Of a stretch of 64,000 nucleotides of DNA, positions 25,850-38,678 are shown piece by piece; position 1 is the stretch's first letter; every line of letters starts with the position of its first letter. The stretch covers positions 57,319-121,318 of the forward strand of contig MNCI01029171.1 of NCBI GenBank assembly GCA_015680685.1, given 5' to 3'. A model generated the notes under the pieces. The model searched no databases and was not told where the DNA came from. It saw only the letters and a program-made list of their open reading frames with translations. The position numbers were made by a program, and so were the translations under genes. The DNA is from Gnetum montanum. Lineage: Eukaryota > Streptophyta > Gnetopsida > Gnetales > Gnetaceae.

Positions 25850-28140
25850 AGAGTATATGAAGCTTGAATTAAATTGGAAGCATTGGAAGTTTTCAATACA
25901 CTAACTCATAGGGAGAGTAGAAAATAGAGAGTTTTCATGTTGAGTGATAGGCCCAAAGGGCATCGTTAAGTTTTGTGCTCCAGTCTCTTCTATATTTGCT
26001 AATAGTTCTTATTAGAATCTTTGTCATCTTTCTATTAGTTACATCTGCTTGACCATTATCTTGGGGACAATAGGGTATTGTCAATTTATGTTCAACACCC
26101 AAGCGTTGTGTGAGTTTTCAAAATTTGGCACATGTAAAATGGATTCCATTGTTAGAAATTAGTGCATGTGGCACATCAAACCTATTCACAACATTTTTTT
26201 ATATAAATCAAGTAGTAGTGGATGATGTACAATTAGTGAAGGTTATTGCTTCTTCCCATTTGGTATAGTAGTCAATGGTGACAATTATATATACCTTCCC
26301 ATTGAACATGGATGTGATTGGACCCATGAAATCTATGCCCCATATATCAAAGGGTTCTAGTGATTGAATCCACTTTTGAGGACCCTCCATTTGTGTGATC
26401 ATCCCACCATCTCGTTGATAGTGTTTACATGATTAGATAAATTGGTGGGCTTCCTTGACGATTATGGGCCAATAGTATCCTACCATTAGGATTTTTATGG
26501 TTTTGCATCTACCAACATAATGGCACCCACAAGGATCTTCATGAGCATCCTGGAAAGCACACAATTGATTCACATTAGGTACATACCAATGAACCAAGCC
26601 ATCAGCACACACCTTGCAAAGGTGCCTATTGCTTTTCATAAAGTTCTTAGCTCGATGAAGAAACTATTGTTTCTTGCTATTATCCAAATCTTCTAGAATC
26701 TCTTGAGTGAGAAGATAAGTGCAGATGCCATCATACCATTTTAGTTCTATAACCATTTTTTCATTTATTGTAGTAGCAAAGAGGAGTTCATTAGAAAAAA
26801 AATCAAATAATGGGCTTTCCTCCTCTTTTTTATCCCATCGTAACTAATACAAGTGATTAGCAACCACATTCTTAGTCTCCTTTTGATCTACCATTGTAAG
26901 ATAAAATTCTTGTAAGATCACTAGCCATCGTATGACATGAGGGCTCAACATTGGCTTGTTCATGAGGAAGAAAATGGCACTATGATCACTGTTTATAAAC
27001 AATTTATATCCAAGCACATATTGCCTAAATTTTTCCAAAGCATACATCATGATCATCAATTCTTTTTCCATGGTAGTGTAATTTAGTTGTGCATCCACAA
27101 TGCTTTAACTTACATGGTGGATGTAATATGGATGCTTATGATCATCTAACTATGTAAGCACATCTCCCAATGTGTAGTTAGACACCTATGTCATTATATG
27201 GAATGGTCTGGACCAGTTAGGTGCTTGTAGAATTGGAGTCTCTATGAGCTTGTGCTTGAGGATTTGGAATGCATTTTCACATTCCTTGGTCCAAACAAAG
27301 GAAGCAAATTGCTTTTCCAGCTTGACCAATGATTTTGTAATCTTAGAGAAATTCTTTATAAATCACTGGTAGTAGCCAATGTGTCCAAAGAATGACTAAA
27401 CATCTTTGATAATTTCTAGTTAACAGGTGATTCCTTGGATGATCCTTATCTTTTTGGGGTCCACCTTGATTCATTCTTGCAAAATTTAATGCCTTCTTAG
27501 ACCATGAGATGGCCCTTTGGCCAATTATGCCGTAGATTTGTTTCCACACATCATTTTAGTGCTTGCTCAAGGTGGTCCAAGGCTTGCTTGAATGTATTGC
27601 CATAAGTGGAGAAGTCATCCATGAAGATTTCCACTCTGCAACCTATTTGCTACTAAAAGATACATAAGACTAGACATTGAAAAGTGGTAGGAGCATTGCA
27701 CAAACCAAAAGGCATCTTGCGATATGCAAAGGTCCCCTAGAGACTTGTCAATGTTGTTTTGGCCTAATATTTTGGTACAATTTGGATTTGGTTATAGCCA
27801 CTATAACCATCCAGAAAACTATAATACCAATGCCCAAATATGGTGTCCAACAACTGATCAACAAATGAAAATGGAAAATGAGCTTTGAATATTACCATAT
27901 TTAACATCCTAAAGTTAATACAAACCCATCATTTTCAACCTCTCTTTGGCACTATCACGAGTGGGTTGATCCACTCGCTATCCACATTTGGGTAGATGAA
28001 CCCTACCTTAAGGGGTTCCTTAATTTCCTCCTTGACAGTTTCCTTCAATTTTGGGTTTAACTACTATTGTGGTTATCTCCTTGTCCTCATGGATGGATCA
28101 GTGTAAATGTAGTGCTAACATATCCATGAATCAATTTTAG
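25850..28140 (-). pseudogene. Ty3/gypsy pol relic, copy B (RT - RNase H - integrase)
   Basis: This is a minus-strand homologue of 1985-4420. RT retains the first-Asp region as FLDGYSGYNQIQI in pieces (about 27830-27770), the FAY.KMPFGLCNA box and the catalytic FMDD at 27614-27625. RNase H reads STMEKELMIMMYALEKF and DHSAIFFLMNKP (27098-26930). The integrase zinc finger lies in 26639-26400 (HVGR..H...C), with the first core Asp in FDIWGIDFMG (about 26350) and YYTKWEE after it. The frame is broken repeatedly. It extends about 200 bp further upstream than copy A, then stops abruptly at about 28140, where the plus-strand tandem-repeat block begins. Confidence 0.9.
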
Positions 28141-28197
28141 TGAGTTTAGTGAAACACCATTGAATCTAGACTATCGCATCCAAACTACAAATTTTGG

Positions 28198-28650
28198 CTA
28201 AGTGTTGAAACTACGTTCAACCTTAGATGAGAGCATAGTTAGCCTCTCGTAGAGACCATAGTCAACATGAGGGCCAATTTTTGCAAATTTTTTCTAAGTG
28301 TTGACACTACACTCATCCCTAGTTGAGGGCATAGTCAACCTCTTGTAGAGAGCATAGTCAACATGAACACTAGTTTTTCCAAATGTTTTCTAAGTGTTGA
28401 GGCTATGTTCACCCCTATTTGAGAGTGTAGTTAGCCTCTCATGGAGAGTGTAGTTAGCATGAAGGCCATTTTTCTTGGTTTTGGCTAAGTGTTAAGCCTA
28501 TGCTTAACCCTAGATAAGATTGTAGTCAGCCTCTTGTAGAGACCGTAGTCAAAAAGAAGCAAGTTTTTGCAAATTTTTTAAAGTCTCAAGACTGCACTCA
28601 CCCCTAGTTGGGAGTGGAGTCAAGCTCCCAAAGATCATAGTCAACCAAAA
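28198..28650 (+). repeat. 95-bp tandem repeat (about 4.5 copies) in an LTR-like upstream block
   Basis: Units start at about 28198, 28294, 28390, 28484 and (partial) 28580, each opening with ctaagtgtt or a variant. Each then carries cccctag-tgag, agcctctygtagag and a T-rich tail tttttgcaaattttt. A related aacacttagaaaaatt motif recurs on the opposite strand at 38040-38360, so this is the U3 enhancer region of one LTR family. Confidence 0.85.
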
Positions 28651-29009
28651 TAGTCTTCAATAGCATCCACAACATGGCAACGATGCTCAACTTAGCTCCA
28701 AAATGTAGTCAAGTCATCTTTAGCAATTGTAATTATGCTCGACTTAACATGAGAGTGTGGAGAGCATAGTCTCATGAAGCATAGTCTTTGGCTTTCATTT
28801 TTCAAATATCTTGTAGTCTACTTAGCACACACATGTGATTGGCAGTATAGTCATAGTCTCATAGTCTTGTAGAGTCTAGCAGAGCACAGCAAAGCACAAC
28901 ACCACTAGCTCCATTAGTACATCACATGAATAGTGACTATGCTAAGCATAGTCCCAACCATTCCTTTGTCATGTGGTAGCCATCTTGCATTTTCTGCTAA
29001 TCCTAGACT

Positions 29010-29017
29010 TATAAATT
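29010..29017 (+). promoter_or_regulatory. TATA box of an LTR-like promoter
   Basis: TATAAATT in the context gacttataaattcctatgccctcaaag. It matches the minus-strand promoter at 37678-37685, which reads cttataaatacccctatgccctaa. It lies downstream of the 95-bp repeats and about 1.1 kb upstream of the gag-like relic. Confidence 0.55.
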
Positions 29018-29039
29018 CCTATGCCCTCAAAGTTTTTAG

Positions 29040-30130
29040 GGTTGGAAAATTGAAGAGTTGGCAAATATAAGGAGTGCTTGGGAGAGAACTAAAGGCATTT
29101 TAGTGAACCAAGAAGATGTGAAGTTGCAAACTACCATAGACCTCCACACCCCAATAGAACACTGCAGCCAATGGTACACCATAGTGGTCAACCCAACAGA
29201 TGTAAACACCTTGGTAGAACACCAATCTTCATGGCTAGACACCTTAGAGACTATGACTACATTGTCCACTACACCTGTTGTACACCATGTACCTTCTAAT
29301 CCCTTTTTGTGTTAACTATGCTCAACCCTAGTTGGGGTGGTGTTCTACTTCACTCTCTCTTTCCTTGCATTTTTTGCACTCTATTTGCATTTTTTTGGTT
29401 TTTTTATTACATAGTCATGTTGAAACTATGCTTGGGTAGCATTTCCAATGCATTAACATTGTCCACTTCACTAAAACTTTTGACTATACTTACCTCCCCT
29501 TCTCGGGCACCTATGACTATGCTTGACACCATTGACATCATTGATACTATAAACATCATTAACATTGTAAGCACCACCTACACACTTAACACCATCTCAC
29601 ATCAGCATTATAGCTAATGACATTGCATCCTCATTTCATTCGGTAAGTCGTTATTCGATCAGCTAGACCATTCTAGATGCCCCGTCTCCACCTCTAGTAG
29701 GTCCTCATACAGATTTAGGGCTAGGCTATGTGCCCGTGAATGTTAGTGTTCCAGCCATTGATGTTTTTGATTACCATAGTTTCTAGCACAAGAAGGAGGG
29801 CCAAACCACTTTTTTGGAGTCTATTGTGATTTTCTTTTGTGTTCTCTGCATTGTAGTTGTCTATCAACTTGTAATCCATAGTCCATTCCCCTAAGACCCC
29901 ACATAGCAACCCAAATCACACATGTTTCCGCTATTGTTAAGCTCATGTTCTCTTGAATTAGAGTATAGTCATCTCTAGAGTAGTTAGTGCAGCCTACTCT
30001 CTAGCTTGGAAAGTGTAGTCAACATAGTATTCTCCTTGGTGTGGAGAGTGCAGTTAGTGGTGTTAGCTGAGATAAAGTTAATTTCAACATAGTCCACTAT
30101 GTTTTATAGCCAGCAACCCTTTTAGTCCTC
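29040..30130 (+). other. Leader/U5-like DNA between LTR promoter and gag relic
   Basis: Short frames at 29058-29315 and 29309-29617 show no family resemblance and are probably chance. Repeats of catagtc/agtgtagtca type continue (29950-30070). I see no convincing gene here. Confidence 0.35.
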
Positions 30131-30149
30131 CTTTCAATTTGATCTGCGA

Positions 30150-31545
30150 TCATGAATCTAGATCAACCTTCAATGTTAGTATCAAACACACTTTACATCT
30201 TGTCCATACAACAAGAGACAAATATTGACAATCCTATTAGACTCGTGATGGTAGGAATAAGGCAATCCCTTAGGTTATGTAGTCAAGACCCAGAATACAC
30301 TGCATTAACTAATGAGCAGTACAATTTATATGTGCAAAGATTCAAGTAGGGTTATTTGTAGATTGTCCTAACATGGAGAAAAAATGGAACTATAAGCTAA
30401 TCCACTAGGATGGATGGGAGTATATTCCTTTCTCATTCAAAATCATCCTACTTATGAAGCCCAATCATCAGTTCTTAACCTAGATCATCCAAGTACATGA
30501 GTGTGATATAGGTGAGCATGATGTAGGAATAGATTATAAGGAAGCCCTATAGGGGGAAAAGGATGAGTTTAAAGCTTACTCCAAGCACAAGGGTCCCTTC
30601 CACACTACCTTCCAATCAGCAATCCCTAGTCTAGCACCTTAGTTTAGTTCACCCATTCTCCTTGAAATGCTCATAGCACTAGCATCACCTACCCACTTCA
30701 TCAGGCCTAGGTTAATGCCTGTAGTAGTAATGCATGAGACATAATACATGCATTATGATGCAGCAGCTTCCCTTAACTTGCCCTTAGCAGCATCATCACA
30801 ACTCGTTTAGCCATCTCTACCTATAGCAATTATATCAACTCAATCGTACATCCATGTAGGGTTCATCCCTAGGTCTCAAATGACTTAGGCATCCTACATT
30901 CTACCTATTTTGTTGATTCCTTTGGTTTTGGCCAAACCCACATTTGCATTGCTTCCCTAATCACCATGCCCATAGCACAGCTAATGCATCAAGCACATTG
31001 CATAGTTCTGTAACTGATGACTAGGTCATGGACCACACTACCAGCCCAATAGCAAATAGTGCAACCAACTCAATCAGGTAGAGCATCTTAAAACTTAGAC
31101 CAGACATTCTAGTTAATCCAAAGCTTAACCAAAGAGGTGATGCAAATCAAAGCTGCCTCCTCCAAAACTATTAAAGTGGTGGATTTCTACCAGGGTGACC
31201 CTACAAGTCCTATGATCCCACCTCTAACTCTTTTGGCTAGGGTCCCACTTCTTTAATTGACCAAATACAATAGTGAGAGAGACCCCAATGCACATCTGGT
31301 CATGTTTTGGTTTGAGTGCCTCCTATTGCAAACATGGCTGCATGCCATCAAGTGCATGTTTTCCATGTTACTAACTAGCAAAGAATTAGATTGGTACCAT
31401 GCACTACCCATGGACGATGTAGTAAGCCAAGGTCATAGGGAATACCGAGTAGTGTAATCTAGAACCTACATCTCCCCTAACCCACATGGGGATGGGAAGC
31501 AACTATGTGACTGAGGCATCCCCTTAGTCCAAAATGAGCTAGATG
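30150..31545 (+). pseudogene. Gag-like relic of a Ty3/gypsy-type element
   Basis: The plus-strand frame starts at 30152 with MNLDQPSMLV and continues through several stops. An internal part is Pro/Ala/Ser-rich (about 30590-30990). Near the end it reads VVDFYQGDPTSP (about 31180) and then KYNSERDPNAHLVMFWF (31260-31310), TWLHAIKCMF and ELDWYHALP. The order Y..ERDP..H...F, later a Trp and W(Y)..L, resembles the plant retrotransposon gag domain. No zinc knuckle is visible before the frame is lost at about 31545. The position downstream of an LTR-like promoter agrees with gag. Confidence 0.6.
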
Positions 31546-31829
31546 CCTACCTAATATTTTCTTATGTGCACCTTCTCCCTTACTCTTTGCTTATGTTGCA
31601 TTTGTGTTGCATTAGATTAACATTATAGCATGTTATTTGCATTTAGCTTGATTGCTTAGATTACACATTTATTTGCTTTGTTTGTGCATTCATCCACTTT
31701 TTTATGCATTTTCTTATTAGTTTACACTTTCATAGTTATTGCTTTAATGCATGAAAAACATCAAAATGCATAAAAATCATAAAAGCTAAAATTATGGAAA
31801 AAAAAAGATAGCAATACATGGTTGGCTAT

Positions 31830-32110
31830 GACGTTAAACTGGCAATGTTGTAGCCTAGAATGGCCTAAAACTATTACTTTTAATCCCCTTGTAGAGGCTT
31901 AGAATGACCTTAAACTACCATCGTGGCCCATCATGACCTTAAACTGGGCAACTCCATGGCTCGCTACAACCTTAAATTGGCAACGCATGACTTGAAATGA
32001 CCAAAAACTAGCATCAACCCTCTTGTTATGGCCTTAAACTAGCACAGGGCTTGTCAAGGCTTTAAACTAATAATAGACTCATTATGGCTCGCAATGACCT
32101 AGTATTACTA
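31830..32110 (+). repeat. Tandem array 1 of GACCTTAAACT-core units
   Basis: There are at least seven degenerate units carrying gaccttaaact or a variant (gacgttaaactggca, gaccttaaactacca, gaccttaaactgggca, aaccttaaattggcaac, ggccttaaactagc), spaced about 30-50 bp and linked by atggc/tggctcg words. The same core occurs in arrays at 42733, 46655 and 54660. Confidence 0.75.
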
Positions 32111-32479
32111 TGGCTTGCAATGGTCCAGATTCACATACTCTTAGCAAATGCAATAAAATCATCACATAGGGATAAAATTTGCACATTATACTTAGTAAGT
32201 AATCATCCATAGCAAATGCAATGTGAATAAAAATACATAGCATGAATTGCATCACATAGCAAAAAAGCCAAGTGGAAGGTACATCTAGTCATGCTCAACC
32301 AAAAGTGCTAGGTGGGGGTGGAGGTTTTGCTTCCACTACTAGGTCGATGGGGCCTATAGCATTTCTTGGTACCTACCATAATCATTAACAAATATGCAAG
32401 ATTAGTAAGCATGCATGCATTACATGATATAACTCAAAACATAAAAAGCATAAAAAACTAACATAGTAGAAACTAACCT

Positions 32480-35400
32480 AGGAGGGTCGCACATCGGTAA
32501 GTTCTGGAGGTAACTTTCCAAGGCCAGCCTCTAAGCAACAGAGGATTCTAGTTTCAAAAAGTTGTCTAGTCTTTCTGGCCAAAGTTAATACCCACAAGGG
32601 TCTTACCTTTATCCATGGTGGTCCATGCAGGTGGCTCCATGGAAAACATGGCAAAAGAGACCTCTTTAGAGGAGGTGATGATTTGTCTCATGGGAAAGTT
32701 ACTCATGATTGTACATTATGTGAACAATTCATATGCTTGCTTCCTACCAATCACCTCAAAAAACATATCAAGATGATGGCATTTAATAGACTCTTCCTTG
32801 TAGCATTGCAAATATGCATTATGCTCTCACTTGTATTGATCCTTGTGATTCTTTTGTGTTTGTCCCCAATGATAAACATTGTAATCTAATTATTCCAATC
32901 CTAATTCTTTTGGGTAAGAAAATCCATCTAGAGCTAATACTCTACCAGCTTTCATGTGGCCTTGTTCTTACCCTTGAGAGCTATCCAATACCTAGCATAC
33001 TTAATCTTAGACATACGCCAGGTGCCATTTCCTTGTGATCTAGCTACCATGAAGCCATATCTAGATTGAAGATCCTCAATCTTGTCATCCTGGCTAGTCA
33101 TCCTCTCCTATAGTTTGTGCATGCATTTCCACAGGTGCTCATTAGAGTGCCTACAGAGCCATAATGACTTTAAACAAGAAAGCATAAACTTGTTAGATGT
33201 CTTGTACATGTGATGAGGCACCGGATCAACTTTAGGAGAAAGGTTAGGTAGAACATCCATCCTTGCCATCTTGCTTGGATCCCACTATAGGTTAGCACTT
33301 GTAGGCATAAGAAAACTGATCAATCTTAGCTAAAAACTAAGCAGTTAAGTAATAAGAAAGATAGCATAAAGCAGAATAGCACTACATGCATACCTATCTT
33401 TGGGTTTGCTTCTCACAAGCTATCCACCATGTCCTCAATAATGCCTTCCATGAAGGTAAGTTTATCCAACATCTCTACTCATGGTTCTATGCAGTAGGTA
33501 GATGTAGGACCATTGGTGGGAATATTTGATGTTGTAATAATGATACATTTAGCACATGGCCTAATAGAGCTTAAGGTACTATAGTAAACAAGGGAAGATA
33601 GATGACAATAAAAGTAAATTACCTAGCAAGACCTTAGGTGTGAGTGTAAGGGGCTCACTTGGCTACGTACTATTGAACAAAGTGTTAAAATAATCTCCAT
33701 TGGGGTGGAGTAACCCCTCTTCATTTAGCTATTAAAGAGCACCTACTGCTTGGTGGAGCCCATCTTCATGAACTACCTCCTTCTTGGCTTGAGAGGGGAC
33801 TTCCTCTACTACTACCTCAGCCACTACTCTCGTAGCCCTCTCTTCTCTTTTTTCAAAAAACACACATATGCATAAGGCATTAGCTAACTAACATTATAAC
33901 ATAAAAAACAACATAACAAATACATGCATAAATACAACTAAAGCATCTAGCATTTATGCATACTAACCCACAACATCCTCATGCACATCTTATAGCCTGA
34001 TATAGATCTTTTTTCTATTTGGCTTCCTGATCTCAGGGGTAGCTTCCTCTTGAGGACATGGCCTCTTGATCTTGGCCTTGAATGGCCCCACTATCTCTAC
34101 TATATAGTGGTCCATCTTACTCACATTCCTAGTACCAACTGGAGGATCCTCACCCATACTATTGTAGGAATAATGTGATTGTCCCATAGGAACCTTGTCA
34201 TTACTAATAATAACTCATTGATATCCTTTGGAGGGTCCTACATGCATGTGGTCAAAAAAATATGTTTGATGCATGAGTGAGATAGCTGCTCATGGTCCTG
34301 CACCATCCATCATCCATCATCCATCATGAATAGAAGCTCTACAAATCTTCATAGGTATCCTATGAAGAATGTAAAGTGGACATGAAACCTTGCCTGAAGT
34401 TTAAATCAAAGTTAAGAAATCTCTGCATGTAGAATAGTGGCCATGTACATTGCCCAATTGAATCTCATATCTTCTAACAACACCTTCTTTATGATCCTTA
34501 CCTGTTCCACCCCTAGGATCTTTCCTTGAAAGAGTAGCTTTAGAAAGGCATAGGAGAGGAATAGAGGGTAGAGCTCCTACACCTTAGGCACTTGAACATA
34601 TTTGATCAATATGCCTTTGTAAGATCAAGTAGCCTCGAATCAATTCTCAATCTCCTCTTTGTAATCCACCTTCCTATTGACCTTATTGACAATTGTTGGG
34701 CCATTAGTAGGAATGCCAAAGAGATCAACAAAGAAGGCCTCGCTATGGTCTAGCACTACTATCACACTATGCATCTCAGTGATGAACCTCCTAACATCAT
34801 TGCTAAAGGAGTTAATGATAGTAACCATTTGACCACTAGGATACAAGGTCTAAGGGCCAAGAATAGGTTCATTAACCTAGCATGCATGAGCTGAGCTATT
34901 AGTGTGTCTAGTACTTTGTGTTATAGCTAGTATTGTGTACCTTCCACATTCTCATATTTCATGATGAGGGTGGCCTCTATGAAACCTGTTGTGACCACCA
35001 TCACCTTGGATGAGGTAACTACCATTGCAATGCAAAGCAAAAGAAGGTTAGTATTTCATCATGCAAATAGGATGAACTAAAATGCACATATGCAAGCACA
35101 TGAGCCAAAATGTAGATACATATATGGCACAAAAGGAGTACAAGATGGAGGTGGTGTTATAGATACCTTTTTAGAGTTTATCTCACTAGCACTCCATTAC
35201 TTATCTAACTATTCATGGATCCTACATTGCTTGTACACCTTTTGATGATGGGAGATATAGGTCTCTAGATCATGTTCCATCTACTTAATCACAGCTACCG
35301 AAACATTCATGCTAGACAAGAAAACCTCTAAGGTAGTGCAAGTTAATGCTAGAGCATCTAGATCGTCATGCAGGCCATCTTCATCAACTTGAAACTTGGC

Positions 35401-35900
35401 AATCAAACATAGAACCATTAGTAATTTAACCTAATCTAGTAGCAAAAAACATTGCATAAGCCATGGAAGCATTTACCCTCAGATGAAGTAGACGATTCTA
35501 GGTGGGTTCTGGAATAGAGTATGCAACCACTACGTGACAAAAAAGATGTTGCTCTTATTATAACAGAGAAGTCCCATCATATGCCATACTCTAGATAACT
35601 ATTGAATGTCCCTAGGACCTCTACCTAAGCCTTCTACCCTATCAATGTTAGTATTGGACTCATCTAAGATGTACTTCAAAATGCTTTGGTTAGCCTTAGG
35701 TAGTAGCATCTTAGTGATAGCACTTGTAGCCTCAACCACCAAGTGTGACCACATGATCATAATGAACTACTACAATAGGTACTATAGGAGCTCTTGGGCC
35801 CCTAAATAAAACATTGCCTGATGATCCACTTACATGCTTATTGAAGAGGTATTGGGAATAAGGTTACTCATGAGCATAACTACAATCAAAATAAGTTGTA
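32480..35900 (-). pseudogene. Family X accessory gene relic (multi-exon), copy 1
   Basis: Minus-strand coding pieces are separated by AT-rich intron-like segments. An example is about 33960-33870, which in the minus sense runs from gttagtatgc to a ...aaaag end before an exon. Clear exons include 35000-34380 (SGQMVTIINSF, EAFFVDLFGIPTNGP, LLFQGKILGVEQVRIIKKVL) and 34200-33975 (basic, PCPQEEATPEIRKP). A coiled-coil segment with HLWKCMHKLQERMTSQDDKI is at about 33160-33070. All have counterparts in the plus-strand copy at 47419-51559, e.g. LLSQGKIIGIE there. There are many stops. The function is unknown. It lies in a retroelement setting, so a transposon accessory protein is the simplest reading, but a host-gene origin is not excluded. 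Confidence 0.55.
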
Positions 35901-35904
35901 GCAA

Positions 35905-36827
35905 CACCTTGCAATCATTAAGCAATAGGAAAAGCATTAGTATACACACATAGATGCAAAACTTTGATATACACATTATAAACATAAATTAGTAAAAATG
36001 CCTAATTTTGATAATACACCTTAGGGCCTCATAAGTATAGATTGTTAATTAACTCATTTGATGCATCTAGTACTCATTGGGATACACCATACTTCATAGG
36101 ATTAACATCACCCAAGATTAAAAAATTTTTTCTAACTCTAGACCACCTCAATGAAGAGTATAGTCCCAAAAATAGAAATTTTGACTAACACTTGTGGTAA
36201 TTACCCTCTCAACTCTTGACTTGTAGAGAGCATAGTTTTGGTCCATCTCGCACTGCACCACACCTATCATGTCAACTAGCCTCAGCCACGACCCTTCCTC
36301 TCCCTCACTATTGTTGCCCTAGGCATAACCTTGGATGCAGATCCCAAAACCCCAAAATCCCACTCACAATGCTAACACCCCTACACCTGCAATCTAGAGT
36401 GTATTCTGTAGGGTTGTCCCTATAGCAAAAAACAAAACAAACAAGACAGAAAACACACACACATAGATAACATGAAAATGGATTTTGGTCTTGCACCTAG
36501 CTACCACTAGAACCCTCAGCACCGATCATGGCTACATCGCATACAGCATGATGGAAGTCATAGCCCTTGTGGCCATGCTACAACACTACATGGGGCCATA
36601 AGCCCCATGCCTCATTAAATAAGGACAAAATCTTAAAAATAAACAAATGAAAAACAACATGATAGGCAATCACAACCATGGCCTCCTACCTCTGTGTCAT
36701 AGTATGTAGTGGGAACCATGACCCTCATGGCCGCACTGTAGCACACAATGTGCAAGGCCTTAATACCACACAGCTACAAGAAAAAATAATAAAAAATAAA
36801 AAAACTCCAGCAAAATGGTAGTAATTG
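35905..36827. other. Non-coding DNA upstream of family X copy 1
   Basis: No protein family is recognisable. On the minus strand a small frame around 36600-36490 begins MATRAM and may be a first exon, but it stops quickly. A duplicated word, cat-gccct-tggcc-c-c-gta-cac (about 36555-36600 and 36715-36760), suggests a local tandem duplication. Confidence 0.3.
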
Positions 36828-38384
36828 TAACAACCAAAAATGTCAGTGGCTAGAATCATCAAGGGATTAATGAATGGATAGCCCTAACCCCACCTTCTAG
36901 TAAGGGCCTTGTTGGAAATGGAGCCAGAACATCCTAAATGGTCTTGTTGATTGAATAGGGACTTTTTCAGTTGCAAATAGAGTAGTGGGTGCAACCAAGG
37001 CATGGCATGGTTATCTTAAATGTAAATAAAAATAATGCAAAATGGTCCTAAGTGTCAAAGCGGTGTTTCACTATGCTATGTGTAGAGTGTAGCCATGGAA
37101 TGGGGGCAAGTGTAGCCAAGGGTTTCAACCAAAATGAGGGTGTCAGCCCACAAAGACTATTGCTCAAGCATAGTACAAAATGACAAGACATGAAAAAGTG
37201 CAAGAAAATGCTAGAAATGGGAAATAGAAATGGAACACCACCCCAAATGGGAGTGTACTTAACTCCAAAAGGGTCTTAGAAAGTACATAGTGTACAATAG
37301 GCATAGTGGAAGCATAGTTGCACTCTCAGTGATGTCAGGTCATGAAGTTTGGTGCTTACTATGATGAATTGTGCCTTCTAGGTTGGCTACCACAATGTAC
37401 TATGTGGTGCAAGGATTCCATTGGACCACTATGTACTATGTTGTGCAAGGCTGCAATGGAGCCGTAGTGTACTATGTAGTGTAGGGATGCCACAGGACTA
37501 CAATGTACCATGCAGTGTAGCTATGCCTTTTTATCGATGTGGTGTGCTTTGGGTTTCGTTCACCCACAGAGCTAAGTGCCAAGATGCCAAAATTCCAAAT
37601 ACAAAATGAAAGTTCCAACTACCAACAACTTGAAGAAATATAAGCCCCCCCTCCCCTAACACATTAGGGCATAGGGGTATTTATAAGGCTAGGGTTAGCC
37701 CAAAATGTGGATTGGGTGCCACATGGCAGTGTGGTCAATGGGACTATGAGAAAAAATCATAAAATTTTCTAAGTTGAGAGGTGACCAGAAAAAGTTCAAA
37801 AAATTTTCTAACTCTAGCTACTACAATCGCCCGATGTTATGTGTAGGACATAGGATGCTACCTAGGAATAGGGCATAGCATGGACACTTAGAAGAATCTA
37901 GTAACTTTATAGTCTTTGTTCTTGCTACACTAGCTACACTCTAGAGCATAGCAGGAGGGGTAGCCTCAAGAGTTAGAAAATATGCCAAATGCCTCTTCCA
38001 TGCTGAGCTAGCTTGATAGCTTCTATCTTAACACTTAGGAAAAACTGGCTACTAAGGTGTTGGCTACATTAGCTATGCACTAGAGCATAGCAAGGGTAAT
38101 GGAAGTGTAGCATAACACTTAGAAAAATTCTATAAAGATATCCATTTATGTGTTGGCTATGCATGCTACACTTTATAGCATAGCAGCTACTGTGCCAAAA
38201 CATAACAAATATAGTGCTAGAGTGTAGCACAACACTTAGAAGAATTCTGCAGCTTGTGTCATCATTTTAACACTTAGAAAATTTTTGCAAATCTAGCAAT
38301 TGGAGTTGACTACACTTAACACTTAGAAAAACTTGGGCAAAGTGATACTATTTTAACACTTAGCCAAATTTATAGTTGACACAC
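36828..38384 (-). repeat. LTR-like block, minus orientation
   Basis: Its minus-strand 3' end reads gacatttttggttgttaca (36828 on plus: tgtaacaaccaaaaatgtcagtgg). The next block ends the same way at 38385 (tgtaacgaccaaaaatgtcagtgg). The similarity between the two ends runs about 200 bp (36828-37050 versus 38385-38620). A TATA box lies at 37678-37685. The upstream half (37870-38380) has repeated aacacttagaaaaatt and agagcatagc words like those of 28198-28650. A terminal CA (minus strand) and a start near tgtgtcaac agree with an LTR, but its pair is not certain. Confidence 0.55.
37678..37685 (-). promoter_or_regulatory. TATA box of a minus-strand LTR-like promoter
   Basis: The minus strand reads cttataaatacccctatgcc. 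The same cttataaatacccct context recurs at 40134-40141, and a related one on the plus strand at 29010. Confidence 0.55.
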
Positions 38385-38666
38385 TGTAACGACCAAAAAT
38401 GTCAGTGGCTAGAACACCGAGAAGTTACTGGGTGGATAGTTTAACCCTGGACCCATGCGAGGGCCGTGCTAGGGAAAAATGGGAATAAGGCACCCTCAAT
38501 AGTCTGGTCAATCAAATAGGTACTTAGTTAGTGTATCTTAACCTTATGTAAACTTTGTTTTGAAGGAAAAACACACAAGGTTAATCGATGATCAATAAAT
38601 GCAAAATGGAGAAAATAATGCAAACAACGATAATAGTAAAGAAATAGTAGAACAAACTCAAGTAAG

Positions 38667-38678
38667 AAAATGCACCAC
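38667..38678. repeat. Left target-site duplication of the GC-rich insertion
   Basis: AAAATGCACCAC is repeated exactly at 39823-39834, directly after the A-run that ends the insertion. The A part is ambiguous because it merges with that A-run; TGCACCAC alone is the minimum. Confidence 0.75.
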
